This document shows, piece after piece, positions 16,615-24,765 of a stretch of 29,304 nucleotides of DNA. The DNA is taken from assembly GCA_900756495.1 (NCBI GenBank), contig CAAEKI010000096.1, positions 1-29,304 on the forward strand, written 5' to 3'. A model generated the notes under the pieces. The model did no database searches and had not been told where the DNA came from. It saw nothing but the letters and a program-made list of their open reading frames with translations. A program made the position numbers and the translations under genes. This DNA comes from an uncultured Oscillospiraceae bacterium (GTDB taxonomy: Bacteria; Bacillota; Clostridia; Oscillospirales; Oscillospiraceae). Position 1 is the stretch's first letter. Every line of letters begins with the position of its first letter.

Positions 16615-16650
16615 GGGGCCATTTCTTCGAATGGCACCCTTATTTTTTTT
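16615..16650 (+). terminator. Terminator-like hairpin in the kdp leader (possible attenuator)
   Basis: GGGGCCATT (16615-16623) and AATGGCACCC (16630-16639) form a stem with one bulged A and loop TCTTCG, followed by TTATTTTTTTT (16640-16650). It lies about 35 bases after the predicted transcription start and 36 bases before kdpF. A full intrinsic-terminator signature ahead of the operon implies conditional read-through. No known riboswitch consensus was recognised. Confidence 0.6.
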
Positions 16651-16685
16651 GCGCTACCATTAGGCACGGCAAAGGAGGTTACATC

Positions 16686-16769
16686 ATGCAAATTGTGTTA
16701 GTTGGCATTGGTATTCTGGTAATCGCAGTCCTGGTCTATCTCGGCCGGGTTCTGATGAAGGAGGAGTAA
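16686..16769 (+). CDS. kdpF: KdpF-like small subunit of the Kdp potassium ATPase
   Basis: 27 aa, a single membrane helix: MQIVLVGIGILVIAVLVYLG followed by the polar end RVLMKEE. The size, one-helix layout and location 7 bases before kdpA match KdpF, which stabilises the KdpFABC complex. The ribosome binding site AAAGGAGG is strong. Its own end supplies the GGAGGAG site for kdpA, so the two are translationally linked. Confidence 0.85.
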   Translation: MQIVLVGIGILVIAVLVYLGRVLMKEE

Positions 16770-16776
16770 GAGCGCT

Positions 16777-18633
16777 ATGAACGCAGTGCTGCAATACGTC
16801 TTATATGTAGTGATCCTGGTGGCTGTTGCATTGCCGCTGGGTATCTACATGAGCAAAATTATGGGCGGCGAAAAGAATATCGTCTCCCGCATTCTTGGTC
16901 CGGCTGAGCGCGGCATCTACAAGTTGTTGCGCATCAATCCCGAGGAAGATATGGGTTGGAAAAAATATCTGGCCTGCGCCCTCCTCTTTAATCTGTTTGG
17001 ATTTATTGTCCTGTTCCTTATCCTGATGCTCCAGGGCATCCTGCCCTGGAATCCCCAGGGTTTCGGCGGGCTGAGCTGGCATTTGGCTTTTAACACGGCG
17101 GCCAGCTTTGTCACCAACACCAACTGGCAGACCTATTCCGGTGAGTTTACCCTCTCCAACTTCTCCCAGGCAATGGGGCTCACCGTACAGAACTTCGTCT
17201 CGGCCGCCAGCGGCATCGCTGTTCTGTACGCCCTTATCCGCGGTCTGGTCCGGATCAAGAAGAAGGGAATCGGAAACTTCTGGCAGGATCTGGTCCGCTG
17301 CACCCTGTACATCCTGCTTCCCATCTGTATTGTCTCCACCATTGTACTCACCAGTCAGGGCGTGCCTCAGGCCTTGGGCGGCAACAAGTATGTTGATCTG
17401 CTGGAACCCATTCAGATGACCTACGTACTGGACGAGGACGGCAATCAGGTCATGGCGGAAGACGGCACTCCTCTCCTGGAGCCCATCACCCTGACCAACC
17501 GTGATGCAGAGCCCGCCCTGGACGAGAGCGGCAATCCCATTGTCGTGGACCGGCAGGTTCTGCCCCTGTATCCCCAGGCCAGCCAGGTGTCCATGAAGCA
17601 ACTTGGTACCAACGGAGGCGGCGTATTGGGCGTCAATTCCGCCCATCCCTTTGAGAACCCCAACCTCTTGACCAATCTGGTTGAAATGGTATTTCTGCTG
17701 ATCATTGCCGTAGGCCTGTGCTTCTCTTTCGGACGGAGCATTGCACGGGCGGGCGTCAGCCGCGGAATGCGTCAGGGCATTGCCATTTTCCTGGCCATGC
17801 TGATCATGATGATCGTGTTCCTCTCGATTGGAGCTGTTCACGAGCAAAACGCCACGCCGGTTCTGGCGCAGAACGGCGTCGTCGACACTGCGCTTGGCAA
17901 TATGGAGGGCAAGGAGACCCGCTTCGGCGTGCCCACCTCTACCACTTGGTCTATCTGGACCACCTGCGCCTCCAACGGCTCGGTCAACTCCATGCATGAC
18001 TCCTATACGCCCATCGGCGGTATGCTTCCCATGCTGCTCATGATGCTGGGCGAGGTGGTCTTCGGCGGCGTAGGCTGCGGCTTGTACGGCATGATAGGAT
18101 TTGTCATTCTAACGGTATTTATTGCGGGTCTCATGGTAGGGCGCACACCGGAATATCTGGGCAAGAAAATTGAGCCCCGCGAGATGCGCATGGCTGTACT
18201 GCTCTGTCTGGCAACTCCCATCGCCATTCTGATTGGCTCCGGCATCGCCTGCCTGCTGCCCTCCACGGCGGATGCCATCAACAACCCAGGTGCACACGGG
18301 CTGTCGGAGATCCTGTATAACTATTCCTCCGCCGGCGGCAATAACGGCTCCGCCTTTGCAGGCATGGGCTGTGACACGCCCTTCCTGAACACCAGTATCG
18401 GTCTGGTCATGCTCTTTGTGCGCTTCGTCCCCATGACCGCCGCCATTGTCATCGCAGGCAGCATGGTCGCCAAGAAGAAGGTGGCCGAGAGCGCAGGGAC
18501 CCTGTCCACCACCAACGCCATGTTTATCTTCCTGCTTATCCTCATTGTGCTGATTGTGGGCGCCCTGAGTTTCTTCCCCGCCCTGTCCCTCGGCCCCATT
18601 GCTGAATACACCCAGATGCTTGGGTTAGGTTAA
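16777..18633 (+). CDS. kdpA: KdpA, potassium-translocating subunit of the Kdp ATPase
   Basis: 618 aa, about 60 longer than E. coli KdpA (557). It belongs to the K+-transporter superfamily with four pore loops; seen are TNTNWQTYSGE, LGTNGGGVLGVNSAHPFENP (from about residue 276), TSTTWSIWTTCASNGSVNSM, and SSAGGNNGSAFAG. About ten membrane helices. The extra length lies mostly at residues about 205-260, an acidic segment before the second pore motif that holds an internal duplication: LLEPI occurs at 208 and 233, and DEDGN and DESGN near 219 and 249. This segment should face outside and may affect access or ion sensing (inference). The start follows GGAGGAG in the kdpF tail. Confidence 0.96.
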   Translation: MNAVLQYVLYVVILVAVALPLGIYMSKIMGGEKNIVSRILGPAERGIYKLLRINPEEDMGWKKYLACALLFNLFGFIVLFLILMLQGILPWNPQGFGGLSWHLAFNTAASFVTNTNWQTYSGEFTLSNFSQAMGLTVQNFVSAASGIAVLYALIRGLVRIKKKGIGNFWQDLVRCTLYILLPICIVSTIVLTSQGVPQALGGNKYVDLLEPIQMTYVLDEDGNQVMAEDGTPLLEPITLTNRDAEPALDESGNPIVVDRQVLPLYPQASQVSMKQLGTNGGGVLGVNSAHPFENPNLLTNLVEMVFLLIIAVGLCFSFGRSIARAGVSRGMRQGIAIFLAMLIMMIVFLSIGAVHEQNATPVLAQNGVVDTALGNMEGKETRFGVPTSTTWSIWTTCASNGSVNSMHDSYTPIGGMLPMLLMMLGEVVFGGVGCGLYGMIGFVILTVFIAGLMVGRTPEYLGKKIEPREMRMAVLLCLATPIAILIGSGIACLLPSTADAINNPGAHGLSEILYNYSSAGGNNGSAFAGMGCDTPFLNTSIGLVMLFVRFVPMTAAIVIAGSMVAKKKVAESAGTLSTTNAMFIFLLILIVLIVGALSFFPALSLGPIAEYTQMLGLG

Positions 18634-18647
18634 GGTAGGTGTTCAAA

Positions 18648-20717
18648 ATGGCTAAAAATAAATCTTCCTTCGCTGATAAAGCGATTATGGGCAGAGCCGT
18701 GAAGGATGCCTTCAAAAAACTGGCCCCCAGGGATCAGGTCAAAAATCCTGTTATGTTCCTGGTATATCTCTCTGCCATCCTCACCACGTTTTTGTTCCTG
18801 CTCTCTCTCGCCGGCGTCTCCGACGGCCTAGTCTCCAGCGGCTTTATCCTGGCCATCGCTGTCATCCTCTGGCTGACCTCCCTCTTCTCCAACTTTGCAG
18901 AGGCTATTGCAGAGGGGCGGGGCAAGGCCCAGGCTGACACACTGCGTGCCTCCCGCCGGGATGTCGTGGCTCATAAGCTTAGCGATCCTGCCGACCACGA
19001 TACGTTCAGCGACGTCTCCGGCGCCTCCCTTGTCCGGGGCGACTACTATTTCGTGCGGGCCGGGGAGCAAATCCCTGCCGACGGCGAGGTCGTGGAGGGC
19101 GCCGCCTCTGTGGACGAATCCGCCATCACCGGCGAATCGGCTCCGGTGATCCGTGAGGCGGGCGGCGACCGCTCTGCTGTCACTGGCGGCACCACCGTCC
19201 TCTCCGACTGGCTGGTCGTCCAGGTGACTCAAGAGCCCGGCGGCTCTTTCCTGGACAAGATGATTGCGATGGTAGAGGGGGCCAACCGAAAGAAGACTCC
19301 CAACGAGATTGCTCTTCAAATCCTGCTGGTGGCCCTGTCTATCGTCTTCCTCCTGGTCACCGCTTCCCTGTTCTCCTACTCCGGCTTCTCCGCCGGCCAG
19401 GCCGGCGTGTCCAACCCCACTTCGGTGGTTTCCCTTGTGGCACTGCTTATCTGCCTGGCTCCCACCACCATCGGCGCGCTTCTCTCAGCTATCGGCATCG
19501 CCGGTATGAGCCGGCTGAATCAGGCCAATGTCCTGGCCATGAGCGGCCGGGCTATCGAAGCCGCCGGCGACACCGATGTGCTGCTGCTGGACAAGACGGG
19601 CACTATTACATTGGGCAACCGCCAGGCCGCCGCGTTTTTGCCGGTAGATGGCACTACAGAAGAGGAATTAGCCGATGCGGCTCAGCTCTCCTCTCTTCCC
19701 GACGAGACGCCGGAAGGCCGATCTATCGTGGTGTTGGCCAAAGAAAAATTTGGCATTCGCGGCCGGGATTTGTCCAACATGACATTTATCCCCTTTACGG
19801 CTCAGACCCGTATGAGCGGCGTGGATTATGAGGGCGGCGAGATCCGCAAGGGCGCCGCCGATGCGGTACGCGCCTATGTGGAATCCTCCGGAAATCTGTA
19901 CAGCAACCAGTGCGCCACGCTGGTCAACGAAGTGGCCAAGCAGGGCGGCACTCCGCTGGTAGTGGCCAAAAATCACAAAGTTCTAGGCGTCATTCATCTG
20001 AAGGATATTATTAAGGATGGCGTCAAGGAGCGATTTGCCGACCTGCGCTCCATGGGTATTAAAACCATTATGATCACCGGCGACAACCCGGTAACCGCCG
20101 CCGCCATCGCCGCCGAGGCTGGAGTGGACGACTTCCTGGCCGAGGCGACGCCGGAGGCTAAATTGGAGATGATCCGTAAATTTCAAAATGAGGGTCACCT
20201 TGTCGCCATGACAGGAGACGGTACCAACGACGCTCCGGCCTTGGCCCAAGCGGATGTGGCCGTTGCCATGAACTCCGGTACCCAAGCCGCTAAGGAAGCT
20301 GGCAACATGGTGGATTTGGACTCCTCGCCCACCAAACTGATTGAAATTGTCCGTATCGGCAAACAGCTGTTGATGACCCGCGGGAGTCTGACCACCTTTT
20401 CCATTGCAAACGATATTGCCAAATACTTTGCTATCATTCCCGCTATCTTTATGACCCTGTATCCGGGCCTGGCCGTTCTGAACATCATGCGGCTAGCCAG
20501 CCCTTCCAGCGCTATCCTCTCCGCACTCATTTATAACGCGCTGATCATCGTAGCGCTCATCCCTCTGGCGCTCAAGGGCGTCAAGTACCGCGAAGTCCCG
20601 GCGGGAAAGCTGCTGCGCCACAACCTTCTCGTCTATGGCTTGGGCGGCATCATCGTCCCCTTTATCGCCATTAAAATCATCGACCTCATTATCGCCCCCC
20701 TGCTGGGCGTTCTGTAA
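18648..20717 (+). CDS. kdpB: KdpB, catalytic P-type ATPase subunit of the Kdp complex
   Basis: 689 aa. P-type ATPase hallmarks: actuator loop ITGESAPV (T161-S164), phosphorylation site [12 protein letters not shown] (D315), nucleotide domain, and the hinge [31 protein letters not shown] (quoted in parts; GDG at about 523). [25 protein letters not shown] near the C-terminus is also typical of KdpB. The ATG at 18648 is chosen over a GTG three codons upstream because AAGGTAGGTG spans 18632-18641 and would overlap the GTG. It hydrolyses ATP to drive K+ through KdpA. It starts 14 bases after the kdpA stop. Confidence 0.97.
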   Translation: MAKNKSSFADKAIMGRAVKDAFKKLAPRDQVKNPVMFLVYLSAILTTFLFLLSLAGVSDGLVSSGFILAIAVILWLTSLFSNFAEAIAEGRGKAQADTLRASRRDVVAHKLSDPADHDTFSDVSGASLVRGDYYFVRAGEQIPADGEVVEGAASVDESAITGESAPVIREAGGDRSAVTGGTTVLSDWLVVQVTQEPGGSFLDKMIAMVEGANRKKTPNEIALQILLVALSIVFLLVTASLFSYSGFSAGQAGVSNPTSVVSLVALLICLAPTTIGALLSAIGIAGMSRLNQANVLAMSGRAIEAAGDTDVLLLDKTGTITLGNRQAAAFLPVDGTTEEELADAAQLSSLPDETPEGRSIVVLAKEKFGIRGRDLSNMTFIPFTAQTRMSGVDYEGGEIRKGAADAVRAYVESSGNLYSNQCATLVNEVAKQGGTPLVVAKNHKVLGVIHLKDIIKDGVKERFADLRSMGIKTIMITGDNPVTAAAIAAEAGVDDFLAEATPEAKLEMIRKFQNEGHLVAMTGDGTNDAPALAQADVAVAMNSGTQAAKEAGNMVDLDSSPTKLIEIVRIGKQLLMTRGSLTTFSIANDIAKYFAIIPAIFMTLYPGLAVLNIMRLASPSSAILSALIYNALIIVALIPLALKGVKYREVPAGKLLRHNLLVYGLGGIIVPFIAIKIIDLIIAPLLGVL

Positions 20718-20736
20718 CCTAGAAAGAAGTGATTTT

Positions 20737-20964
20737 ATGGTTTCCCAGGCACCATATCAGACTGCCGTACTGCGGGGCGCTCATCCGCCCCGCGGTCTCC
20801 AGCGGGAACAGATCCGCCGCTTTCTGGAGCTCAGCTTTTCCCGGCACCCCATTCTGACCCTCTCCTGCAGCTTGGCCGCGGCTGGTGCCGGAATGCTGTT
20901 GGCGGTAGGCGCAGCAGTTTCCGCCGTCATCGTCCCCTTGGGCCTTTTGCTTGGCTGGTTTTGA
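20737..20964 (+). CDS. 75-aa membrane protein of unknown function inserted between kdpB and kdpC
   Basis: The ATG at 20737 follows AGAAAGAAGTG; the stop is 41 bases before kdpC. Residues 1-33 are polar with several arginines (QREQIRRFLELSFSRHP), and residues about 34-75 are strongly hydrophobic (LTLSCSLAAAGAGMLLAVGAA, then VIVPLGLLLGWF), enough for one long or two short helices. No family is recognised. Standard kdp operons place kdpC directly after kdpB, so this is an additional gene in the unit. It could be a complex-stabilising subunit comparable to KdpF, a regulator or an assembly factor. That it is translated is likely from position and ribosome binding site; its function is unknown. Confidence 0.7.
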   Translation: MVSQAPYQTAVLRGAHPPRGLQREQIRRFLELSFSRHPILTLSCSLAAAGAGMLLAVGAAVSAVIVPLGLLLGWF

Positions 20965-21005
20965 ACACAAAGACCAATTCTGACATGAAAAGAGGAGAGT
21001 TTAGC

Positions 21006-21605
21006 ATGAAACAAACCGTGATACGCGCTTTGGGCCTTGTCATCCTGATGACGGTCCTCTGCGGCTTTGTCTATACGATTGTCTGTACCGGCATCAATCA
21101 AGCCCTTTTCCCCCATCAGGCCAACGGAAGCGTCATCGAAGTGGATGGCAAGACCTATGGCTCTGAGCTGCTGGGGCAGCAATTTGTTCAGCCGGAGCAC
21201 CTGTGGGGCCGCCCCATGAACTTGGATCTGAGCTCCTTTACGGATGAAGAGGGCAATCCGGCCATGTACGCTTTGGCTACCAACAAGTCCCCTGCCGGTG
21301 AAGAGCAGGACGCCATGGTCCAAGAGCGTGTTGAGGCGCTTCTGGCCGCCGACCCTTCCATGGAGGGCACCCCTATTCCAGTGGATCTGGTCACAGTCTC
21401 CGGTTCCGGCCTGGATCCTGAAATCAGCCCCGCAGCCGCGGACTATCAGGTCCACCGGATTGCCGAAGCCCGCGGCATCTCAGAGGACGAGGTGCGTGAG
21501 GTGATCGACGCCTGTACCACCGGGCGCTGGCTGGGCATCTTCGGCGAGCCCCGCGTCAATGTTCTGAAAGTCAACCTGATGCTGGACGGCATTCTGGAGG
21601 AATAA
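21006..21605 (+). CDS. kdpC: KdpC, accessory subunit of the Kdp potassium ATPase
   Basis: 199 aa. One N-terminal membrane helix (about 8-30, ALGLVILMTVLCGFVYTIV) and a periplasm-side domain with the family motifs GSELLGQQF, FVQPEHLWGRPM, PVDLVTVSGSGLDPEISPAAADYQ (quoted in parts), VHRIAEARG and LGIFGEPRVNVLKVNLML. KdpC stabilises the complex and affects ATP affinity of KdpB. The ATG at 21006 is chosen from GAGGAGAG just upstream. It is followed after 2 bases by the next gene, indicating tight coupling. Confidence 0.96.
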   Translation: MKQTVIRALGLVILMTVLCGFVYTIVCTGINQALFPHQANGSVIEVDGKTYGSELLGQQFVQPEHLWGRPMNLDLSSFTDEEGNPAMYALATNKSPAGEEQDAMVQERVEALLAADPSMEGTPIPVDLVTVSGSGLDPEISPAAADYQVHRIAEARGISEDEVREVIDACTTGRWLGIFGEPRVNVLKVNLMLDGILEE

Positions 21606-21607
21606 GG

Positions 21608-22483
21608 ATGCTCTACCCATTCCGTGTCATCGGGGAGGACCGCGTCTCCCTCTCGCCCCTGTCCGCGCCGCCGGCCGCCTGCATGCTGGAGCTTGTCCGC
21701 GGCCTGAACGAGCTCTTTGACGAGACGCCCGCCATACTCCATCTGCCTGGCAGTTCGGTCCTGACCTTGCTCTATCAGAACACGGTCTACCAGTGGCAGG
21801 ATCTTCTGGATACGATAGGCCCTGCCGCCGCCGCCCTTTCCCAGGTTCTCCCGTTGCGCTTTTTTGGAACGACAGAAGCTCGGGAAACGGCCGAGCTCTC
21901 CCTTCGCCCAGGCCCGCAGGGACTCGTCGCCTGCCGCCGTTCTGTCTCCGGGCGTCCATTCAGCCGGCTGCAGGGGCTGGGCGTCCAGGCGGAGTGGGAA
22001 ACTTCTGAAGCCGCTGAAGATATGGCGGAGCTGGCTGCTGCAGTTCCCCACTGTGCCCCCTGTGGCGCGGTGGACGGCCGGCACAGAGCATTGCTCCAAT
22101 CCTGTGATCTGTTGGTTCCCTCAGAGGGAAGTCAGTTTGCCTACTTCGCCTGGGAATCGGCTGTCCCGCCCCTGCACCGTCTTCTTGCTCTGACGCTGGA
22201 GCACAAGCTCACCCTATGGCGAACCTTTCTGCTGGATAGGGCGCAGCCATTGGAATTTGGCTGGCTGTGGGATCACTACTATACCGGAGAAGGGCTGTTT
22301 CTACTGGAGTGGGAATTGACATTGCGGATGGCCCTGGACAGCTTGGGCTTTCAAGTCATACGGAACTCCATCACATTCCAGGTGTTTGACGGGGACGGCC
22401 GGGAACGGCGCTTTGACTTTGCCCGCGGCGGTCCGGCGGAAAAGCTCTTTTTAAAGCTTCTCTTTCCCTTAGATGATAAATAA
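21608..22483 (+). CDS. 291-aa protein of unknown function, last gene of the kdp operon
   Basis: ATG at 21608, 2 bases after the kdpC stop, with GGAGGAATAAGG as ribosome binding site, so it is translationally coupled to kdpC. I do not recognise the family. It has no signal peptide and no clear membrane helix, is rich in Leu and Ala, and contains one CxxC (HCAPCGAVDGRH, about residues 154-165), several tryptophan-containing segments (LEFGWLWDHYYTGEG) and a C-terminal IRNSITFQVFDGDGRERRF that looks like paired beta strands. It is likely cytosolic. Its position after kdpC and before the operon terminator suggests a role in Kdp assembly, control or potassium sensing, but this rests on context only. 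Confidence 0.75.
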   Translation: MLYPFRVIGEDRVSLSPLSAPPAACMLELVRGLNELFDETPAILHLPGSSVLTLLYQNTVYQWQDLLDTIGPAAAALSQVLPLRFFGTTEARETAELSLRPGPQGLVACRRSVSGRPFSRLQGLGVQAEWETSEAAEDMAELAAAVPHCAPCGAVDGRHRALLQSCDLLVPSEGSQFAYFAWESAVPPLHRLLALTLEHKLTLWRTFLLDRAQPLEFGWLWDHYYTGEGLFLLEWELTLRMALDSLGFQVIRNSITFQVFDGDGRERRFDFARGGPAEKLFLKLLFPLDDK

Positions 22484-22522
22484 GAAGAGGCGGCCCGGCA
22501 AAAAGGGGCCGCCTCTCTTCTT
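22482..22522. terminator. Shared bidirectional terminator between the kdp operon and ktrA
   Basis: AAGAAGAGGCGGCCC (22482-22496) pairs with the reverse of 22506-22522 (a two-base bulge), loop with an A-run. It overlaps both convergent stop codons (TAA at 22481-22483 and, on the minus strand, at 22521-22523), so the two operons end base to base. Confidence 0.8.
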
Positions 22523-23168
22523 AAAAATGTAAGAACTTTTGGATATCCCGGTTGTCGCCCAGAATCAAAATCGTCTCATCAGCCTGAAAGCAGTGGCTTG
22601 GACCCGGAAGAGGCTCCAGTGTTCCACCTCGCTTGATCGCCAGGATATTGAGCCGGTACCGCTGCCGTACTGCCAGCTGCAGTACTGTTTTTCCCGCCCA
22701 GGAAGGAGGAACGGCTGTCTCATAAATAGAGTGGTCAGGCGTCAGCTCAATATAGTCAAATATATGGTCGCCGCTGTATCGTACCGCTGCCCAAGAGGCC
22801 ATCTGCTTCTCTGGGTATATAACGTCGTCCGCCCCATTGCGCAGCAGGAATTTAGCATGGACATCCCGGGCTGCCCGGGCCAGGACAAACGGGGCGCCCT
22901 CCTCCTTTAACAGGGCAGTCGTCTCCAAGGAGCTCTGAAAATCATCGCCGATGGCTACCACACACAGGTCAAAATTTCGTACCCCCAGGGAGGAGATAAA
23001 CTGCTCATTGGTGCTGTCTCCAATCTGGGCATTGGTGACAAGTGGCAGCGCATCGTTGACTCGTCCCTCATCCCGGTCTACTGCCAGCACCTCGTGATGC
23101 AAATCCCGAAGCTTTTGAGCCATATGGCGCCCAAACCGCCCTAAGCCAATTAACAAGACTGATTTCAT
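22521..23168 (-). CDS. ktrA: KtrA/TrkA-type regulatory subunit of a potassium channel-like transporter
   Basis: 215 aa RCK protein. RCK_N: MKSVLLIGLGRFGRHMAQKL with the GLGRFG nucleotide loop, acidic AVDRDEGRV at the end of beta-2, and VVAIGDDFQSSLETT. RCK_C from about 135 (DYIELTPDHSIYETAVPPSW...FQADETILILGDN). The length fits KtrA/KtrC with one RCK unit rather than the double-length TrkA. ATP/ADP binding would gate the membrane partner; RCK_C domains of Ktr proteins bind c-di-AMP in several Firmicutes. The start at 23168 has GAGGGGAG upstream. It is 26 bases downstream of ktrB in the same operon. Confidence 0.94.
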   Translation of the reverse strand: MKSVLLIGLGRFGRHMAQKLRDLHHEVLAVDRDEGRVNDALPLVTNAQIGDSTNEQFISSLGVRNFDLCVVAIGDDFQSSLETTALLKEEGAPFVLARAARDVHAKFLLRNGADDVIYPEKQMASWAAVRYSGDHIFDYIELTPDHSIYETAVPPSWAGKTVLQLAVRQRYRLNILAIKRGGTLEPLPGPSHCFQADETILILGDNRDIQKFLHF

Positions 23169-23194
23169 AAATCAATTTCTCCCCTCTCTGACTC

Positions 23195-24538
23195 TTACCC
23201 CACGGTAACCCGCTCCTGGGGCAGCTGAGCGTTGTCGGGTACCCGTCCTGCGGAAACTGCATAGAGCATCGTCAGCCCTCCCACCCGACCGAAGTACATC
23301 AAAAGGGCCAAAATCATATGCGACGGCGCAGAGAGCGAGGGAGTAACCCCCAGTGAAAGCCCCACTGTGCCGATGGCAGAGGCAGCTTCAAAGAGTGCGG
23401 CCATCAGTGATACCCCGTCGATACAGCAGATCAGGACGCCGCCTGCCAGAAACAGCAACAGATAGAGTATCGCAATGGAGGTGGCACCCCTTACAGACTC
23501 CTCTGTCACCCGCCGGCCAAAGCAGCGGGGACGGTCCCAGTGATGGAGTGCGGCATGAACGCCCAGCAGCAGAATCGCCAGCGTTGTGGTCTTGATACCT
23601 CCCGCTGTAGAGCCTGGAGAGCCACCCGTCAGCATCAGCAGAATGGTAAGGAGTTTCCCCGGCTGACTCAGTACACTTAAATCCACAGTGTTGAATCCGG
23701 CCGTTCGCGGGGTGACGGACTGAAACAGCGCGGCCTGAATCCGCTCCCCATGTGTAAGGCCCTGCCACTGCGGCAAGGCGAACTCATATAAAAAGCACAG
23801 GAATCCTCCCAAAATCAGTATCGCGGTCGTAGACAAAATCAACTTGCTCTGGAGCCGGTAGCGCCGCAGATGGATTCCGTGTTCCCTGATATCATACCAA
23901 GTCATGAATCCAATGCCGCCCAATACGATCAGCAGACCTACAGCGCCGCAGACCAGCGGATCTCCGGTGTAGGCTGTAAGGGAAGAAAACGGCGTCTCTT
24001 CTCCCATCAGGTCAAATCCGGCATTACAGAATGCGGATACTGCATGAAACACTGCGTACCACAATCCCTTGACGACCCCAAATTTTGGACAAAAGCGGAG
24101 CGCCAGGAGGAGGGCGCCGCACCCTTCCACCACCAAGGCTGTCTTCAAAATAAAACCTGTCATACGAACAATACCGCCTACCTGAGGGGCGGAGATGGAC
24201 TCCTGCATGGTCCACCGCTGCTTCAGTCCGATTCGCTTGCCGGAGAAAACGGCAATGGCTACTGCCATGGTCACCACGCCCATCCCGCCGATTTGGATCA
24301 GCAACAAAATAACCGCTTGTCCAAATACAGTCCAATACTGGGCCGTATCATGGATGACCAGGCCGGTTACACAGGTGGCGGAAACGGCAGTGAACAGGGC
24401 ATCCTTGAGAGAAGCGCCCGCGCCGTCCCGGGTGGCAATGGGGAGCATCAGCAGAGCCGCTCCAACCAGGATCAACAGCAGAAATCCCAAAAGGATAATC
24501 TGCGCCGGGGTAATGCGCTTATGCTTCCAAAACGGCAT
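23195..24538 (-). CDS. ktrB: KtrB/TrkH-type potassium-translocating subunit
   Basis: 447 aa from ATG 24538 (GGAG about 8 bases upstream; the frame is open to 24616 but the extension looks non-coding and is not conserved in style). Four pore loops with the filter glycines: SATCVTGLVI, SAFCNAGFDLM, TPRTAGFNTVDL and SAIGTVGLSLG. About eight membrane helices, plus the positively charged SPGSTAGGIKTTTLA segment, the intramembrane gating loop region. It mediates Na+- or H+-linked K+ uptake together with KtrA. Its operon runs opposite to, and lies between, the kdp structural genes and kdpDE. Confidence 0.94.
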   Translation of the reverse strand: MPFWKHKRITPAQIILLGFLLLILVGAALLMLPIATRDGAGASLKDALFTAVSATCVTGLVIHDTAQYWTVFGQAVILLLIQIGGMGVVTMAVAIAVFSGKRIGLKQRWTMQESISAPQVGGIVRMTGFILKTALVVEGCGALLLALRFCPKFGVVKGLWYAVFHAVSAFCNAGFDLMGEETPFSSLTAYTGDPLVCGAVGLLIVLGGIGFMTWYDIREHGIHLRRYRLQSKLILSTTAILILGGFLCFLYEFALPQWQGLTHGERIQAALFQSVTPRTAGFNTVDLSVLSQPGKLLTILLMLTGGSPGSTAGGIKTTTLAILLLGVHAALHHWDRPRCFGRRVTEESVRGATSIAILYLLLFLAGGVLICCIDGVSLMAALFEAASAIGTVGLSLGVTPSLSAPSHMILALLMYFGRVGGLTMLYAVSAGRVPDNAQLPQERVTVG

Positions 24539-24595
24539 GGTCTTCTCCGCTGCCTTTCCCTGTATGGTATCTTTATACACTCCTAATGTGAGGCC

Positions 24596-24604
24596 ATTGT
24601 ACCA
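24596..24604 (-). promoter_or_regulatory. Candidate extended -10 promoter of ktrBA
   Basis: Minus-strand TGGTACAAT (TGn plus TACAAT), about 55 bases before the ktrB ATG. The -35 position (about 24619-24624) is weak and is overlapped by one arm of the inverted repeat at 24622-24686. Confidence 0.4.
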
Positions 24605-24621
24605 CGGGCAGAACAAGGACT

Positions 24622-24686
24622 ACATTAAGAAAATTTTGTTTATATTAATATCGTGCAAAGATTTTTTCTTTATATAATCTTAATGT
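24622..24686. promoter_or_regulatory. Inverted repeat in the ktrB-kdpD divergent control region
   Basis: ACATTAAGA (24622-24630) and TCTTAATGT (24678-24686) are perfect 9-bp inverted copies 47 bases apart. The palindrome ATATTAATAT (24642-24651) lies between them. The region is very AT-rich. It could be paired operator half-sites acting on both divergent operons. Confidence 0.45.
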
Positions 24687-24710
24687 GCGTCCCAAAAAAA
24701 CAATGCTCTG

Positions 24711-24732
24711 CTGACGTCAGGTATGCTATACT
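24711..24732 (+). promoter_or_regulatory. Candidate kdpDE promoter with adjacent perfect palindrome
   Basis: Extended -10 TGCTATACT (24724-24732) without a good -35. The perfect 10-bp palindrome CTGACGTCAG (24711-24720) ends 6 bases before the -10 hexamer, where an activator or repressor could act. Confidence 0.45.
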
Positions 24733-24765
24733 CTAACCATCAAAGCTAGGGGAGGTGGGAGCTGA

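Noticed and set aside
16580..16685. c-di-AMP (ydaO/yuaA) or other known riboswitch before kdpF
   Set aside because: The leader is too short and I could not find the conserved core of any known class; only a simple hairpin with a T-tract is visible.
16801..17997. 398-codon minus-strand frame across kdpA
   Set aside because: Antisense to KdpA, no ribosome binding site, no family resemblance.
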